Positions 53,176-61,246 of a stretch of 64,000 bases of DNA are shown piece by piece. The notes beneath the pieces were generated by a model. The model made no database searches and was not told the DNA's origin. It was given only the letters and a program-made list of their open reading frames with translations. The DNA is from Rariglobus hedericola (GTDB lineage: Bacteria; Verrucomicrobiota; Verrucomicrobiia; Opitutales; Opitutaceae), in contig NZ_VMBG01000001.1 of the NCBI RefSeq assembly GCF_007559335.1, forward strand, positions 2,381,946 through 2,445,945, written 5' to 3'. A program made the position numbers and the translations under genes. Every line of letters starts with the position of its first letter. The first letter of the stretch is position 1.

Positions 53176-54420
53176 GTGATGGCGTCAAACTGCGCCCCAA
53201 AGCGCAAAGGCAATCTTCCTCCGTCGCGCAACCTTCCCCGCTCCTCCGCGTATTTCGCGCTTCCGTCCGCCGCCGCTTCGCGTTTCCTCGTCGTCACGTT
53301 GAACGAGCAACCCATTCCCGCCTACACCCTCATCGACCAGCCCGCCCAACTGGCCCCCTTGCTTGCCGCGTTGGATCGTGTTGACGAGGTCGCCCTCGAT
53401 ACGGAGGCGGATAACATGTTCCACTACCGCACGCGCGTGTGCCTGCTCCAGTTCCTCGTCGCCGGAGAGATTTTCCTCGTCGATGTGCTCGCCCCACTGC
53501 CGCTCGCCCCGCTCTGGGAGAAACTCGCGACCAAGCACTTGCTGATGCACGGCAGCGACTTTGACCTGCGCCTGTTATCCGATCTCTGCCAGTTCCGCCC
53601 GAAGAGCATCTTCGACACCATGCTGGCCGCCCAGCTGCTCAACCGCCAGCGCATCGGCCTCGCCGCATTGCTGGAACAACACTTCGGCCTGATCCTCGAC
53701 AAGGAGGGCCAGAAGGCCAACTGGTCCAACCGCCCCATCACCAAGAAACTCCTCGACTACGCTGCGCTCGACGTCTGGCACCTGCCCGCCCTTCGCGACA
53801 TCCTCACCCGCGAACTCGCCCAACTCGACCGCCTCGACTGGCTCGACCAGCAATGCGGCCGCCAGATCGAGTCCGGCATGATCGGCTTCCCCCGCGACGA
53901 CGAAAACGACTGGCGCATCGGCCGCTCCGAACGCCTCCGCGGCCGCGGCCTCGGCGTGCTCCACTCCGTCTGGCACTGGCGCGAAGAGTGCGCCCGCACC
54001 CTCGATGTTCCTCCCTTTAAGGTGTGCAGCGCCGATCTGCTCCTCGACATCGCGTATGCGGCCGAGGATGGCGACTCGATTGAGGGCATTCTCGGCAAGG
54101 TCAACCTGGGCAAGCGCCACGCGCGTCTCGTGCAGTCCCTCGCCACCGCCCTGCGTGAGGGTTTCGGTCGCGACCCCAACACGCTCCCCCGCCGCCGCCG
54201 CTCGGAGACGGCCCCGCTTTCCCCGCAAGAAATCGCCTTGCAGGACCGCATCAAAGCCGACCGCGACCGCATCGCCGCGACGCTCGGACTCGAAGGCACG
54301 CTCATCGCGAACCGCTCCCAGCTCGCCCTCATCGCCCGCGACCCGGCCAAGGTCGATGACATCCTGTTGCCCTGGCAAGCCGACCTGTTGCGCAGCCAGC
54401 CCTCGATGCAACCCGCTTGA
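53176..54420 (+). CDS. rnd: RNase D-like 3'-5' exonuclease
   Basis: Up to 414 residues. DEDD exonuclease motifs: ExoI VALDTEADNM, ExoII LMHGSDFDLRLL, ExoIII YAALDVWHLPAL. An HRDC-like helical region follows (about 250-340). Processes tRNA and other RNA ends. The start is uncertain: GTG 53176 leaves only 5 bp to divergent queC, and the first 40 residues are low-complexity, so TTG 53299 (LNEQPIPAYTLID) may be the real start. Confidence 0.88.
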   Translation: MMASNCAPKRKGNLPPSRNLPRSSAYFALPSAAASRFLVVTLNEQPIPAYTLIDQPAQLAPLLAALDRVDEVALDTEADNMFHYRTRVCLLQFLVAGEIFLVDVLAPLPLAPLWEKLATKHLLMHGSDFDLRLLSDLCQFRPKSIFDTMLAAQLLNRQRIGLAALLEQHFGLILDKEGQKANWSNRPITKKLLDYAALDVWHLPALRDILTRELAQLDRLDWLDQQCGRQIESGMIGFPRDDENDWRIGRSERLRGRGLGVLHSVWHWREECARTLDVPPFKVCSADLLLDIAYAAEDGDSIEGILGKVNLGKRHARLVQSLATALREGFGRDPNTLPRRRRSETAPLSPQEIALQDRIKADRDRIAATLGLEGTLIANRSQLALIARDPAKVDDILLPWQADLLRSQPSMQPA

Positions 54421-54494
54421 ATTTTTTCGCCGGATTTCCCCATTTCCTGCGCTTGCCAAAGCCCAGACCACCTTACACCGTCCCCTACTCCCCT

Positions 54495-54752
54495 ATGAAA
54501 TCGAAGACCTTTCTTACCCTTGCGATTTGCGCCGTAGCCGCATCCCTTTTTGCCGGTTGCTCCACGCAGAAAACCCGTTCGGGTCGCAATAACAGCGTTC
54601 TTGGCGGCCTGTTCGTTTACAACAGCGGCAGCTACCAGCCCGTCGGACCGAACACCATCGACATCGATGGCACCAAGTATCTCGGCCGCGTGAATCCCTC
54701 GGGCACCCAAGTGTCCGCCGTCTGGGGTCTCGTCACCTTCACCGATTACTGA
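54495..54752 (+). CDS. Small lipoprotein of unknown function
   Basis: 85 residues. The signal peptide MKSKTFLTLAICAVAASLFA ends in a lipobox Gly-Cys (FAGCS), so the mature protein should be lipid-anchored at Cys22. The mature part is Gly/Asn/Ser/Tyr-rich and likely beta. A strong terminator follows 26 bp later. Frame-shared upstream sequence to 54417 would destroy the signal peptide. Confidence 0.75.
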   Translation: MKSKTFLTLAICAVAASLFAGCSTQKTRSGRNNSVLGGLFVYNSGSYQPVGPNTIDIDGTKYLGRVNPSGTQVSAVWGLVTFTDY

Positions 54753-54777
54753 GATTTCAGTATCCCGATCCTTTTGA

Positions 54778-54811
54778 CCCCGCGTCCGGCCCTGCGCCGC
54801 GCGGGGTTTTT
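54778..54811 (+). terminator. Rho-independent terminator after lipoprotein gene
   Basis: Stem CCCCGCG (54778-54784) / CGCGGGG (54800-54806) followed by five T. Confidence 0.8.
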
Positions 54812-54852
54812 CTTTGCCTCCGCCCGCCGATGCGTGAGGTTTTCCGCCAACC

Positions 54853-56541
54853 GTGCCACCGGACAACGCCAACATCGCCCGACACCTCGCACACATGGCC
54901 GCCAGCCAGCCGCTCACCGCTGCGCTCAAGGTCCCGCGCGGCCGCACGCGTGACGGCGGCATCGATTACCTCACGCTTTCTTTCGCCGAGCTCGCCGCCG
55001 AAGTCGGCGCCTGGCGGACCGAACTGACGTCCCGCGGCGTCCGCCCCGGCGACCGCGTCCTCGTCATGGTGCGTCCCGGCCTGCCGCTCATCGCCGCCGC
55101 CTTTGCCCTCTTTGCCCACGGAGCGGTGCCCGTCGTGATCGACCCCGGCATGGGTCTGAAAAGTTTTCTCTCCTGCGTCGAACGCTCCGGTCCCCGCGTG
55201 CTCCTCGGCATTCCCATGGCGCGCCTCGTCAGCCGCGTTTACCGCCGCGCTTTCCGCACCGTCGAGCTCCGCATCCCCGCCAGCAGCTCGCCCACCGACC
55301 GCCGGGCTTCGAACTCTCAACCCTCAACTCTCAACTCTCAACTCGCGGCAAATTCGCCGGACGAACTCGCCGCCATCCTTTTCACCAGCGGCTCCACCGG
55401 TGCACCCAAGGGCGTTTGCTACACCCACGGTATGTTCGACGCGCAGGTCGAACTCATCCGCACCACCTACGATATACGCCCCGGCGAAATCGACCTGCCA
55501 CTGCTCCCGCTGTTCGCCCTTTTTAATCCCGCGCTCGGCATGACCACCATCGTGCCCGAGATCGACCCCAGCCGCCCCGCCACCGTCGATCCCGAAAAAA
55601 TCATCCGCGCGATCCTCCAGGAAAACATCACCAGCTCCTTCGGTTCGCCCACCCTCTGGCGAAAAATCGCCGTCCATTGCCACGAGAACCACATCGCGTT
55701 GCCCACGATGAGGCGCGTGCTCTGCGCCGGCGCCCCCGTGCCGCCCGACTTGTGGGATTTGATGACGCCTGTGCTCCCGCACGGACAACTCCACAGCCCC
55801 TACGGCGCCACCGAAGCACTCCCCGTCAGCACTATCAGCGCCGCCGAGGTTATGGCCCACCACGGCGGCACCGCCGTCGCCACCCAACACGGCGCCGGCA
55901 CCTGCGTTGGCCGCCCGCTCCCCGCCAACGACGTCCGTATCATCGCGCTCACCGACGCGCATCTCGCCTCGCTCGCCGACACCCGCGAACTCCCTCGCGG
56001 CCAGATCGGCGAAATCATCGTCGCCGGCCCCACCGTCACCCACACCTACGACGCGCTTTCCGAATCCACCGCCGCCGGCAAAATCCACGACCCCGCCACC
56101 GGCGCGATCTTCCACCGCATGGGCGACGCCGGTTACCTCGACGCCGACGGCCGCCTCTGGTTTTGCGGACGCAAAGCCGAACGCGTGGACAACGGCGACG
56201 GCCCGCTCTTCACCGAACAAGTCGAACCAATCTTCAACACCCACGCTGACGTCCGCCGCTCCGCCTTGGTCGGCCTCGGCAAACTCGGTCACCAACGCCT
56301 CGCCGTCGTGATCGAGCCCACCTCGCCCCAGTTTGCGACCAGCAGTGCCGATTGCCGCCGCTTCGCCCGCGAACTCCGCGAGATCGCCAAACGCTTCCCC
56401 CATACCGCCGGCATCAAACTCTTCTACTTCCGCGATAAATTCCCTGTCGACGTGCGCCACAACGCCAAGATCCACCGCCTCACCCTCGCCCGCTGGGCCG
56501 CCGACGGCGCCACCGGCTACGAGTCCGACCCCAAGCGATGA
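54853..56541 (+). CDS. oleC: OleC-type AMP-dependent synthetase (beta-lactone synthetase)
   Basis: 562 residues with a GTG start. AMP-binding superfamily: ILFTSGSTGAPKGVCYTHG (A3 loop), PYGATEALPVS, GDAGYLDADGRLWFCGRK. The N-terminus NIARHLAHMAASQPLTAALK and VPVVIDPGMGLKSFLSCVER match OleC of the Ole long-chain olefin pathway, which closes a beta-hydroxy acid to a beta-lactone. An in-frame low-complexity insert lies at 55311-55344. Four bases overlap oleD. No oleA or oleB is nearby. Confidence 0.88.
   Translation: MPPDNANIARHLAHMAASQPLTAALKVPRGRTRDGGIDYLTLSFAELAAEVGAWRTELTSRGVRPGDRVLVMVRPGLPLIAAAFALFAHGAVPVVIDPGMGLKSFLSCVERSGPRVLLGIPMARLVSRVYRRAFRTVELRIPASSSPTDRRASNSQPSTLNSQLAANSPDELAAILFTSGSTGAPKGVCYTHGMFDAQVELIRTTYDIRPGEIDLPLLPLFALFNPALGMTTIVPEIDPSRPATVDPEKIIRAILQENITSSFGSPTLWRKIAVHCHENHIALPTMRRVLCAGAPVPPDLWDLMTPVLPHGQLHSPYGATEALPVSTISAAEVMAHHGGTAVATQHGAGTCVGRPLPANDVRIIALTDAHLASLADTRELPRGQIGEIIVAGPTVTHTYDALSESTAAGKIHDPATGAIFHRMGDAGYLDADGRLWFCGRKAERVDNGDGPLFTEQVEPIFNTHADVRRSALVGLGKLGHQRLAVVIEPTSPQFATSSADCRRFARELREIAKRFPHTAGIKLFYFRDKFPVDVRHNAKIHRLTLARWAADGATGYESDPKR
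55311..55344. repeat. CTCAACT repeat in frame inside oleC
   Basis: Four tandem copies of a 7-9-base unit around CTCAACT, coding for roughly NSQPSTLNSQL in a linker just before the AMP-binding loop. The same unit forms the spacer repeat at 10625-10656. Confidence 0.75.
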
Positions 56542-57728
56542 CCCCCGCGCCCCCCACTTCTCCGTCCGTCACCAACCCAGTTTGTAACTTAATAAGTTAC
56601 AAACCATCTGGACCCGTCCTCGTTACCGGCGGCACCGGGTTCCTCGGCCGCCACCTTGTCGAACACCTCCTCGCCGCCGGTCGCCCCGTCGCCGTGCTCG
56701 CCCGCACACCCGCCCCCGACTTGGAAAAACGCGGCGTCCGCTTCATCCGCGCCTCGCTCGATGACGAAACCGCCGTGCGCGCCGCCTGCCGCGGCATCGA
56801 CACCGTTTTTCACGTCGCCGCCAAAGTCGGAGTCTGGGGCCGCTACGACGACTTCTTCCGCGCCAACGTCCTCGGCACCCGCGCCCTGCTCGCCGGTTGC
56901 CGCGAACACGGCGTCTCCCGCTTCGTTTACACCAGCACGCCCAGTGTAGTTTATAACGGATACGATCTGGCCAACGCCGACGAATCCCTTCCGCTCACCA
57001 CATCCTGCCCGAGCCCTTATCCGCTCACCAAGGCCATCGCCGAGCGCGAAGTTCTCGCCGCCAATTCTGCGACCCTGCGCACGGTCGCCCTGCGCCCGCA
57101 CCTCATCTGGGGCGTAGGCGATCCGCACCTCGTCCCGCGCATCCTGAAACGCGCCCGCGCCGGTCGCCTCCGCATCATCGGCGCAGGCCGCAACCGCGTT
57201 GACATGGTCCACGTCGAGAACGCCACCGACGCCCACCTCCTCGCCGAATCCGCCCTCCTCCCCCGCCCCCCAGCCCCCACATCGCAAGCGAACCCGCAGT
57301 CGAACCCGACCCAGCCAACTTGTAACTTATTAAGTTACAAGTTGGCTTATTCAGTTCCTGGAGAATGTGATCCAATCATTAATCCTACTCATTCGAGTGC
57401 CGCTGGCCGCGCGTATTTTATTACCAACGGTGAGCCCGTCGTCCTCTGGGATTGGATCAATGGCCTCCTCAACACCCTCGGCGAACCGCCCGTTACGCGG
57501 CACATTTCGCTGCGCACCGCATCCGCCGTGGGGGCCGTCTGTGAAGCCGCCTGGCGCGTCCTGCCGCTCGACGGCGAGCCGCCCATGACGCGTTTCATCG
57601 CCGCAGAACTCGCCAAAGACCACTGGTTCTCGATCGACGCCGCCCGCCGCGATCTCGGCTACAGCCCGCGCATCAGCATGGCCGAGGGCACCGCTTCGCT
57701 CGTGAACTCCTTGCGCCGCCCGTCATGA
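56538..57728 (+). CDS. oleD: OleD-type NAD(P)-dependent reductase/epimerase
   Basis: 396 residues; its ATG overlaps the oleC stop. Short-chain dehydrogenase: GPVLVTGGTGFLGRHLVEHL (Rossmann), VFHVAAKVGVWGRYDDFFRA, VYTSTPSVVYNGYD and the catalytic YPLTK. OleD reduces the 2-alkyl-3-ketoalkanoate made by OleA. It carries two in-frame palindromic inserts: one in a 30-residue N-terminal lead before the Rossmann fold (peptide VCNLISYKP), the other in an extra loop of about 40 residues (TCNLLSYKLA) before the conserved GRAYFITNGEPVVLWDWING. Confidence 0.87.
   Translation: MTPAPPTSPSVTNPVCNLISYKPSGPVLVTGGTGFLGRHLVEHLLAAGRPVAVLARTPAPDLEKRGVRFIRASLDDETAVRAACRGIDTVFHVAAKVGVWGRYDDFFRANVLGTRALLAGCREHGVSRFVYTSTPSVVYNGYDLANADESLPLTTSCPSPYPLTKAIAEREVLAANSATLRTVALRPHLIWGVGDPHLVPRILKRARAGRLRIIGAGRNRVDMVHVENATDAHLLAESALLPRPPAPTSQANPQSNPTQPTCNLLSYKLAYSVPGECDPIINPTHSSAAGRAYFITNGEPVVLWDWINGLLNTLGEPPVTRHISLRTASAVGAVCEAAWRVLPLDGEPPMTRFIAAELAKDHWFSIDAARRDLGYSPRISMAEGTASLVNSLRRPS
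56580..56604. repeat. In-frame palindromic element, copy 1 (oleD)
   Basis: Twelve-base arms (GTTTGTAACTTA and its reverse complement) around a single A. Read through in the oleD frame as VCNLISYK. It shares its 21-base core, apart from the central base, with copy 2. Confidence 0.85.
57314..57348. repeat. In-frame palindromic element, copy 2 (oleD)
   Basis: Seventeen-base arms (AGCCAACTTGTAACTTA and its reverse complement) around a single T: a perfect 35-bp palindrome. Read through in frame as TCNLLSYKLA. Confidence 0.88.
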
Positions 57729-58291
57729 TTCCGGCTGAAACCGACTCCATTTCCTTCCGTCGCCTGCTGCTTCCCGTGCTGGCGATGGCTGCGATCGTCC
57801 TGCTCTCCAACGTCCTCGTCCAATACCCCATCACCGACTGGCTCACGTGGGGTGCGTTCTCTTATCCGATCACTTACTTCGTGACCGATGTGTGCAACCG
57901 CTGGGCCGGTCCGCGGCTCGCACGTCGCGTCGCCTGGGCGGGCTTCGTCACCGGCGCAATCGCCTCGGTCAGCGTGGCGCTTGGCCAGGATGATCCTGCG
58001 TTCGGCCTGCGCATCGCCGGCGCTTCGGGAACCGCGTTCATCGTTTCCCAACTCCTCGACGTCGCCATCTTCAACCGCCTGCGCCGCCAGAGCTGGTGGA
58101 AAGCCCCGCTCTGGGGCTCCGCCATCGCCTCGACCGTGGACACCGCGATTTTCTTCTCACTCGCCTTCGCCGGCACCGGCTTCGACTGGAAGCTCCTCGC
58201 CGCCGGCGACCTCGGCGTGAAACTCCTCATGGCCGCCGCGCTCCTGGTGCCATTCCGCGCACTGGTGCGCCGACTGGCACCGACAGGTTGA
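57725..58291 (+). CDS. yhhQ: VUT family queuosine precursor transporter
   Basis: 188 residues with about five to six transmembrane helices. TWGAFSYPITYFVTDVCNRWAG and SQLLDVAIFNRLR, the membrane-embedded DVxNR and SQxxDxxxF-type motifs, mark the VUT/YhhQ family, importers of preQ0/preQ1. It overlaps the oleD stop by four bases. It fits with queC and queE in the same window, so the organism can both make and import the precursor. The link to the ole genes looks positional only. Confidence 0.88.
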   Translation: MIPAETDSISFRRLLLPVLAMAAIVLLSNVLVQYPITDWLTWGAFSYPITYFVTDVCNRWAGPRLARRVAWAGFVTGAIASVSVALGQDDPAFGLRIAGASGTAFIVSQLLDVAIFNRLRRQSWWKAPLWGSAIASTVDTAIFFSLAFAGTGFDWKLLAAGDLGVKLLMAAALLVPFRALVRRLAPTG

Positions 58292-58292
58292 A

Positions 58293-58988
58293 TCAATAGC
58301 GACGACGACGGATCACCAGAACAGCGGCCAAACCGACGGTGCCGGCTAGCATCGCAAAGGCTGACGACTCCGGGATTACCGATACAGACGAAGCAAAAAG
58401 CTCAATTCTGTCCTCAGTGTAGATGCCGAACTGTAGGTAAATGTCTTTGAAATTATACGCCGTTAAATCCGAGAAATTCGGGATACTGGTGTCGGAAGAA
58501 ATCGTGCCTTCATAATCCGTAAAATTCAGGGACCAGTGGCTGAAATTCTGGAAGCCCGGCCCAAGCGTAGGTCCGCTAAACGTAACGCCGCTTAAACCTG
58601 CGGAAAATTTATCGTTCCCAAAAACGTTATTCTGAACACCAAAGCTATGGCTGAGACTATTGGCCGCCGGAGTAGCATAGGTCCAAGTCAGGGCACCGTC
58701 ATCGGCGAAAATCGTGATGTTCGTTTCCAGCAGATAGTAGTCAGCCGCATTATTGGTATCGGTGACTCCTTGTGTGGTAATGCGGGGTGCTTGAGCGGAA
58801 TTATAGGTCAAGGTAATCGTGTAGAAGTCACGATCAGCAAAATTAGGAGACGTTCCATCAATACTCGTGCCCAAGTTGCTGCCAACCGAGGTCACAAAAC
58901 CCGATACGATCACACTATCGGCCAAAGCCGACGTGGTAAATCCAACTGCTCCAATAAAGCCGAGAAACAAGGCACGAATACAGTTCAT
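58293..58988 (-). CDS. Small PEP-CTERM exported protein
   Basis: 231 residues with a signal peptide (about 1-24, ending SALAD) and a beta-rich body. The C-terminus VIPESSAFAMLAGTVGLAAV plus RRRRY is a PEP-CTERM variant with PES in place of PEP. It converges with yhhQ, the two stops being 1 bp apart. Function unknown. The local base composition is clearly more AT-rich than the neighbours, so it may have been acquired separately. Confidence 0.8.
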   Translation of the reverse strand: MNCIRALFLGFIGAVGFTTSALADSVIVSGFVTSVGSNLGTSIDGTSPNFADRDFYTITLTYNSAQAPRITTQGVTDTNNAADYYLLETNITIFADDGALTWTYATPAANSLSHSFGVQNNVFGNDKFSAGLSGVTFSGPTLGPGFQNFSHWSLNFTDYEGTISSDTSIPNFSDLTAYNFKDIYLQFGIYTEDRIELFASSVSVIPESSAFAMLAGTVGLAAVLVIRRRRY

Positions 58989-59037
58989 GCCACCCTTCTG
59001 CATAAGGCAAAAACCCTAGGCAAGAATTTTTCTGCAA

Positions 59038-59859
59038 CTAAATTGATCCACGCTGACGCACCGCTTCGAACAGCGTGATGATCGTCGCCATCGCCACGTT
59101 CAGCGAATCCGCCTGGCCCGCCATCGGAATCACCACGCGTTGATCCGCCTCCTTCAGCCAGTAATCGCTCAAGCCATACTGCTCGCTACCCATCACGATC
59201 GCCAGCGGCCCCTTCAAATCCACATCCGTATAAAAATCCGTCGCCGAGGGCGTCGTCGCCACCGACTTCACGCCATGTTCGCGCAACCACTCGCGCACCT
59301 CCGCACTGCTCGCGATCACCACCGGCACAGAGAACAACACGCCCGTCGAGGCGCGCACCACGTTCGGGTTGAACAAATCCGTCACCGGATCGCACACGAT
59401 GAGCGCATCCACGCCCGCCGCGTCCGCACTCCGCAAAATCGTCCCGAGATTGCCCGGCTTCTCGATCGCCTCGACGACCAGTAAAAACGGCGCCTTCCCG
59501 TCCTTCGCCGCCGGAATGTCCGCCAGCGTCCGTTTCCACTGCGGCGCGACCGCCAGCAATCCATCCGGCCGCTCGCGATACGCGACCTTGGCAAACGCGT
59601 CCTTCGTCAGCTCGAACACCTGCGTCCCCGTCGCCTGCGCCTGCGCGATCAGCGACGGTTCGTTCTCCCCCAGATACCATTCGGGCGAGATATACAGTTC
59701 CGTCAGCGTGATGTTTTTCTCCAACGCGCGCCGGATCTGACGGTAGCCCTCGACCATAAACACGCCCGCCTCGTCGCGCGGACGCCGGTCGCGCAGCTTC
59801 ACAAGCTGCTTCACGCGCGGATTCTGGAGACTGGAGATTTTTTCGGGAGGTGTGGCCAC
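59038..59859 (-). CDS. TrmH/SpoU-family RNA 2'-O-methyltransferase
   Basis: About 273 residues. SPOUT motifs: KPGNLGTILRSADAAG (motif 1), IVMGSEQYGLS (motif 2) and IPMAGQADSLNVAMA (motif 3, trefoil knot). N-terminal RNA-binding segment KISSLQNPRVKQLVKLRDRR. Methylates a ribose in rRNA or tRNA; the target is not assignable. GTG 59859 is preferred; GTG 59868 is also in frame. Both start codons fall inside a long inverted repeat shared with the divergent gene. Confidence 0.9.
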   Translation of the reverse strand: MATPPEKISSLQNPRVKQLVKLRDRRPRDEAGVFMVEGYRQIRRALEKNITLTELYISPEWYLGENEPSLIAQAQATGTQVFELTKDAFAKVAYRERPDGLLAVAPQWKRTLADIPAAKDGKAPFLLVVEAIEKPGNLGTILRSADAAGVDALIVCDPVTDLFNPNVVRASTGVLFSVPVVIASSAEVREWLREHGVKSVATTPSATDFYTDVDLKGPLAIVMGSEQYGLSDYWLKEADQRVVIPMAGQADSLNVAMATIITLFEAVRQRGSI

Positions 59860-59951
59860 GGAACCCACGGAAACACACGGAAATCACCCAAAAGACAAAA
59901 TCCTTTTCCTCGCCGTCTGCCTTTCCGTGTATTCCGTGTGTTCTGTGGGCC
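59854..59951. repeat. Long inverted repeat spanning two divergent start regions (CACGGAA type)
   Basis: Left arm 59854-59883 (units around CACGGAAAC) pairs with right arm 59922-59951 (units around TTCCGTGT) over about 30 bases with few mismatches; the centre is about 38 bases. Confidence 0.75.
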
Positions 59952-61195
59952 AAAAATTTAAGAAAAAGTTCAACGACCGTCCCTTCGCCTATCACCAGGA
60001 GATCGAGCTGGAGATCGCCACGCTCACCAATCTCGGCGTGGGCCTCGGCCGCGTCCCGCACCCCGACGAGCCCGACTCCAAATGGGTCATCATGATCCCG
60101 TCCACGCTCCCCGGCGAACGCGTGCGCGCCCGCGTTTTTCGCAACCACAAGAATTTCTCCGAAGCCGATCTCGTCGAGATCCTCACCCCTTCGCCCAAAC
60201 GCATCGCCGCGCCCTGCCCGATCTTCGGTGCCTGCGGCGGCTGCCAATACCAGAACCTCGCCTACGACGAACAACTCGCCTGGAAACGCCGTCAGGTTGA
60301 GGAGCTCCTTAAGTTCATGGGCGGCGTCGAATTTCCCGTCTCGCCCGTGATCGGCTCGCCTGTCGAATACGGCTACCGCTCCAAGATCACGCCCCACTTC
60401 AACGCCCCGCGCGGCGACGGTCGCGAGCTTCCCATCGGCTTCCTCCGTCAGGGCACGCGCTTCGACATCCTTGATGTCCCTCACTGCGCCATCGCCACTG
60501 CGCCTATCAACGCCCGCCTCGCCGAATCCCGCGCGATCGTCCGCCAGAAAGCCGCCAACGGAGACTACGCGCGCGGCGGCACGCTCCTCCTCCGCGACGC
60601 CTCCGGCGTAGTGACCACCAACTACGACGACATCGTCACCGAGACCGTCGGCGACCTGAAATTAAAATTCCTCGCCCGCGACTTCTTTCAGAACAACCCG
60701 TTCATCCTGCCCGCCTTCACCGGCTACGCCCGCGACCAAGCCGCCGCCAGCGGCGCACGTTTTATGGTGGACGCCTACTGCGGCAGCGGACTCTTCGCGC
60801 TCACCTGCGCGCCCGCGTTTGAAAAAGTCTCCGGCATCGAGATCAGCGAAAGCAGCATCGTCTTCGCCAAACAAAACGCCGCCGCCAACAACCTGACCAA
60901 CGTCACGTTCCAAGCCGGCGACGCCGCCGCGATCTTCGCCGGCCTCACCTTCCCCGCCGCCGACACGGTCGTGCTGATCGATCCGCCTCGCAAAGGCTGC
61001 GACGAATCCTTCCTCAACCAGCTCTTCGCCTACGGCCCCCGCGCCGTCGTTTACGTGTCGTGCGACCCCGCCACTCAAATGCGCGACCTCAAATCCTTCC
61101 TCGCCGCCGGCTACGAGCTCACCGCCGTCCAGCCCTTCGACCTCTTCCCGCAAACCCGCCACCTCGAGTGCGTGATCACGTTGCGGAAGAAGTAA
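59945..61195 (+). CDS. TrmA/RumA-family RNA 5-methyluridine methyltransferase
   Basis: 416 residues from GTG 59945; a GTG at 59852 is in frame, but the extra 31 residues are translated repeat and look spurious. N-terminal TRAM-like domain, iron-sulfur Cys motif CPIFGACGGCQYQ, SAM-site MVDAYCGSGLFALT, LIDPPRKGC, and catalytic Cys in YVSCDPATQMRDL. Methylates uracil C5 in rRNA or tRNA. Divergent from the TrmH-type gene. Confidence 0.9.
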   Translation: MGQKFKKKFNDRPFAYHQEIELEIATLTNLGVGLGRVPHPDEPDSKWVIMIPSTLPGERVRARVFRNHKNFSEADLVEILTPSPKRIAAPCPIFGACGGCQYQNLAYDEQLAWKRRQVEELLKFMGGVEFPVSPVIGSPVEYGYRSKITPHFNAPRGDGRELPIGFLRQGTRFDILDVPHCAIATAPINARLAESRAIVRQKAANGDYARGGTLLLRDASGVVTTNYDDIVTETVGDLKLKFLARDFFQNNPFILPAFTGYARDQAAASGARFMVDAYCGSGLFALTCAPAFEKVSGIEISESSIVFAKQNAAANNLTNVTFQAGDAAAIFAGLTFPAADTVVLIDPPRKGCDESFLNQLFAYGPRAVVYVSCDPATQMRDLKSFLAAGYELTAVQPFDLFPQTRHLECVITLRKK

Positions 61196-61246
61196 ACGAG
61201 CGCGCACGGGGCGCGCCCAGCTTCGAACTCCGTTCCGCAGCCTCGC

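Noticed and set aside
55311..55344. CRISPR-like repeat
   Set aside because: Contiguous short tandem units with no spacers, inside a coding frame.
59852..59944. N-terminal 31 residues of the TrmA-type methyltransferase
   Set aside because: Entirely translated inverted-repeat sequence; family members start near KKFNDRPFAYHQ.
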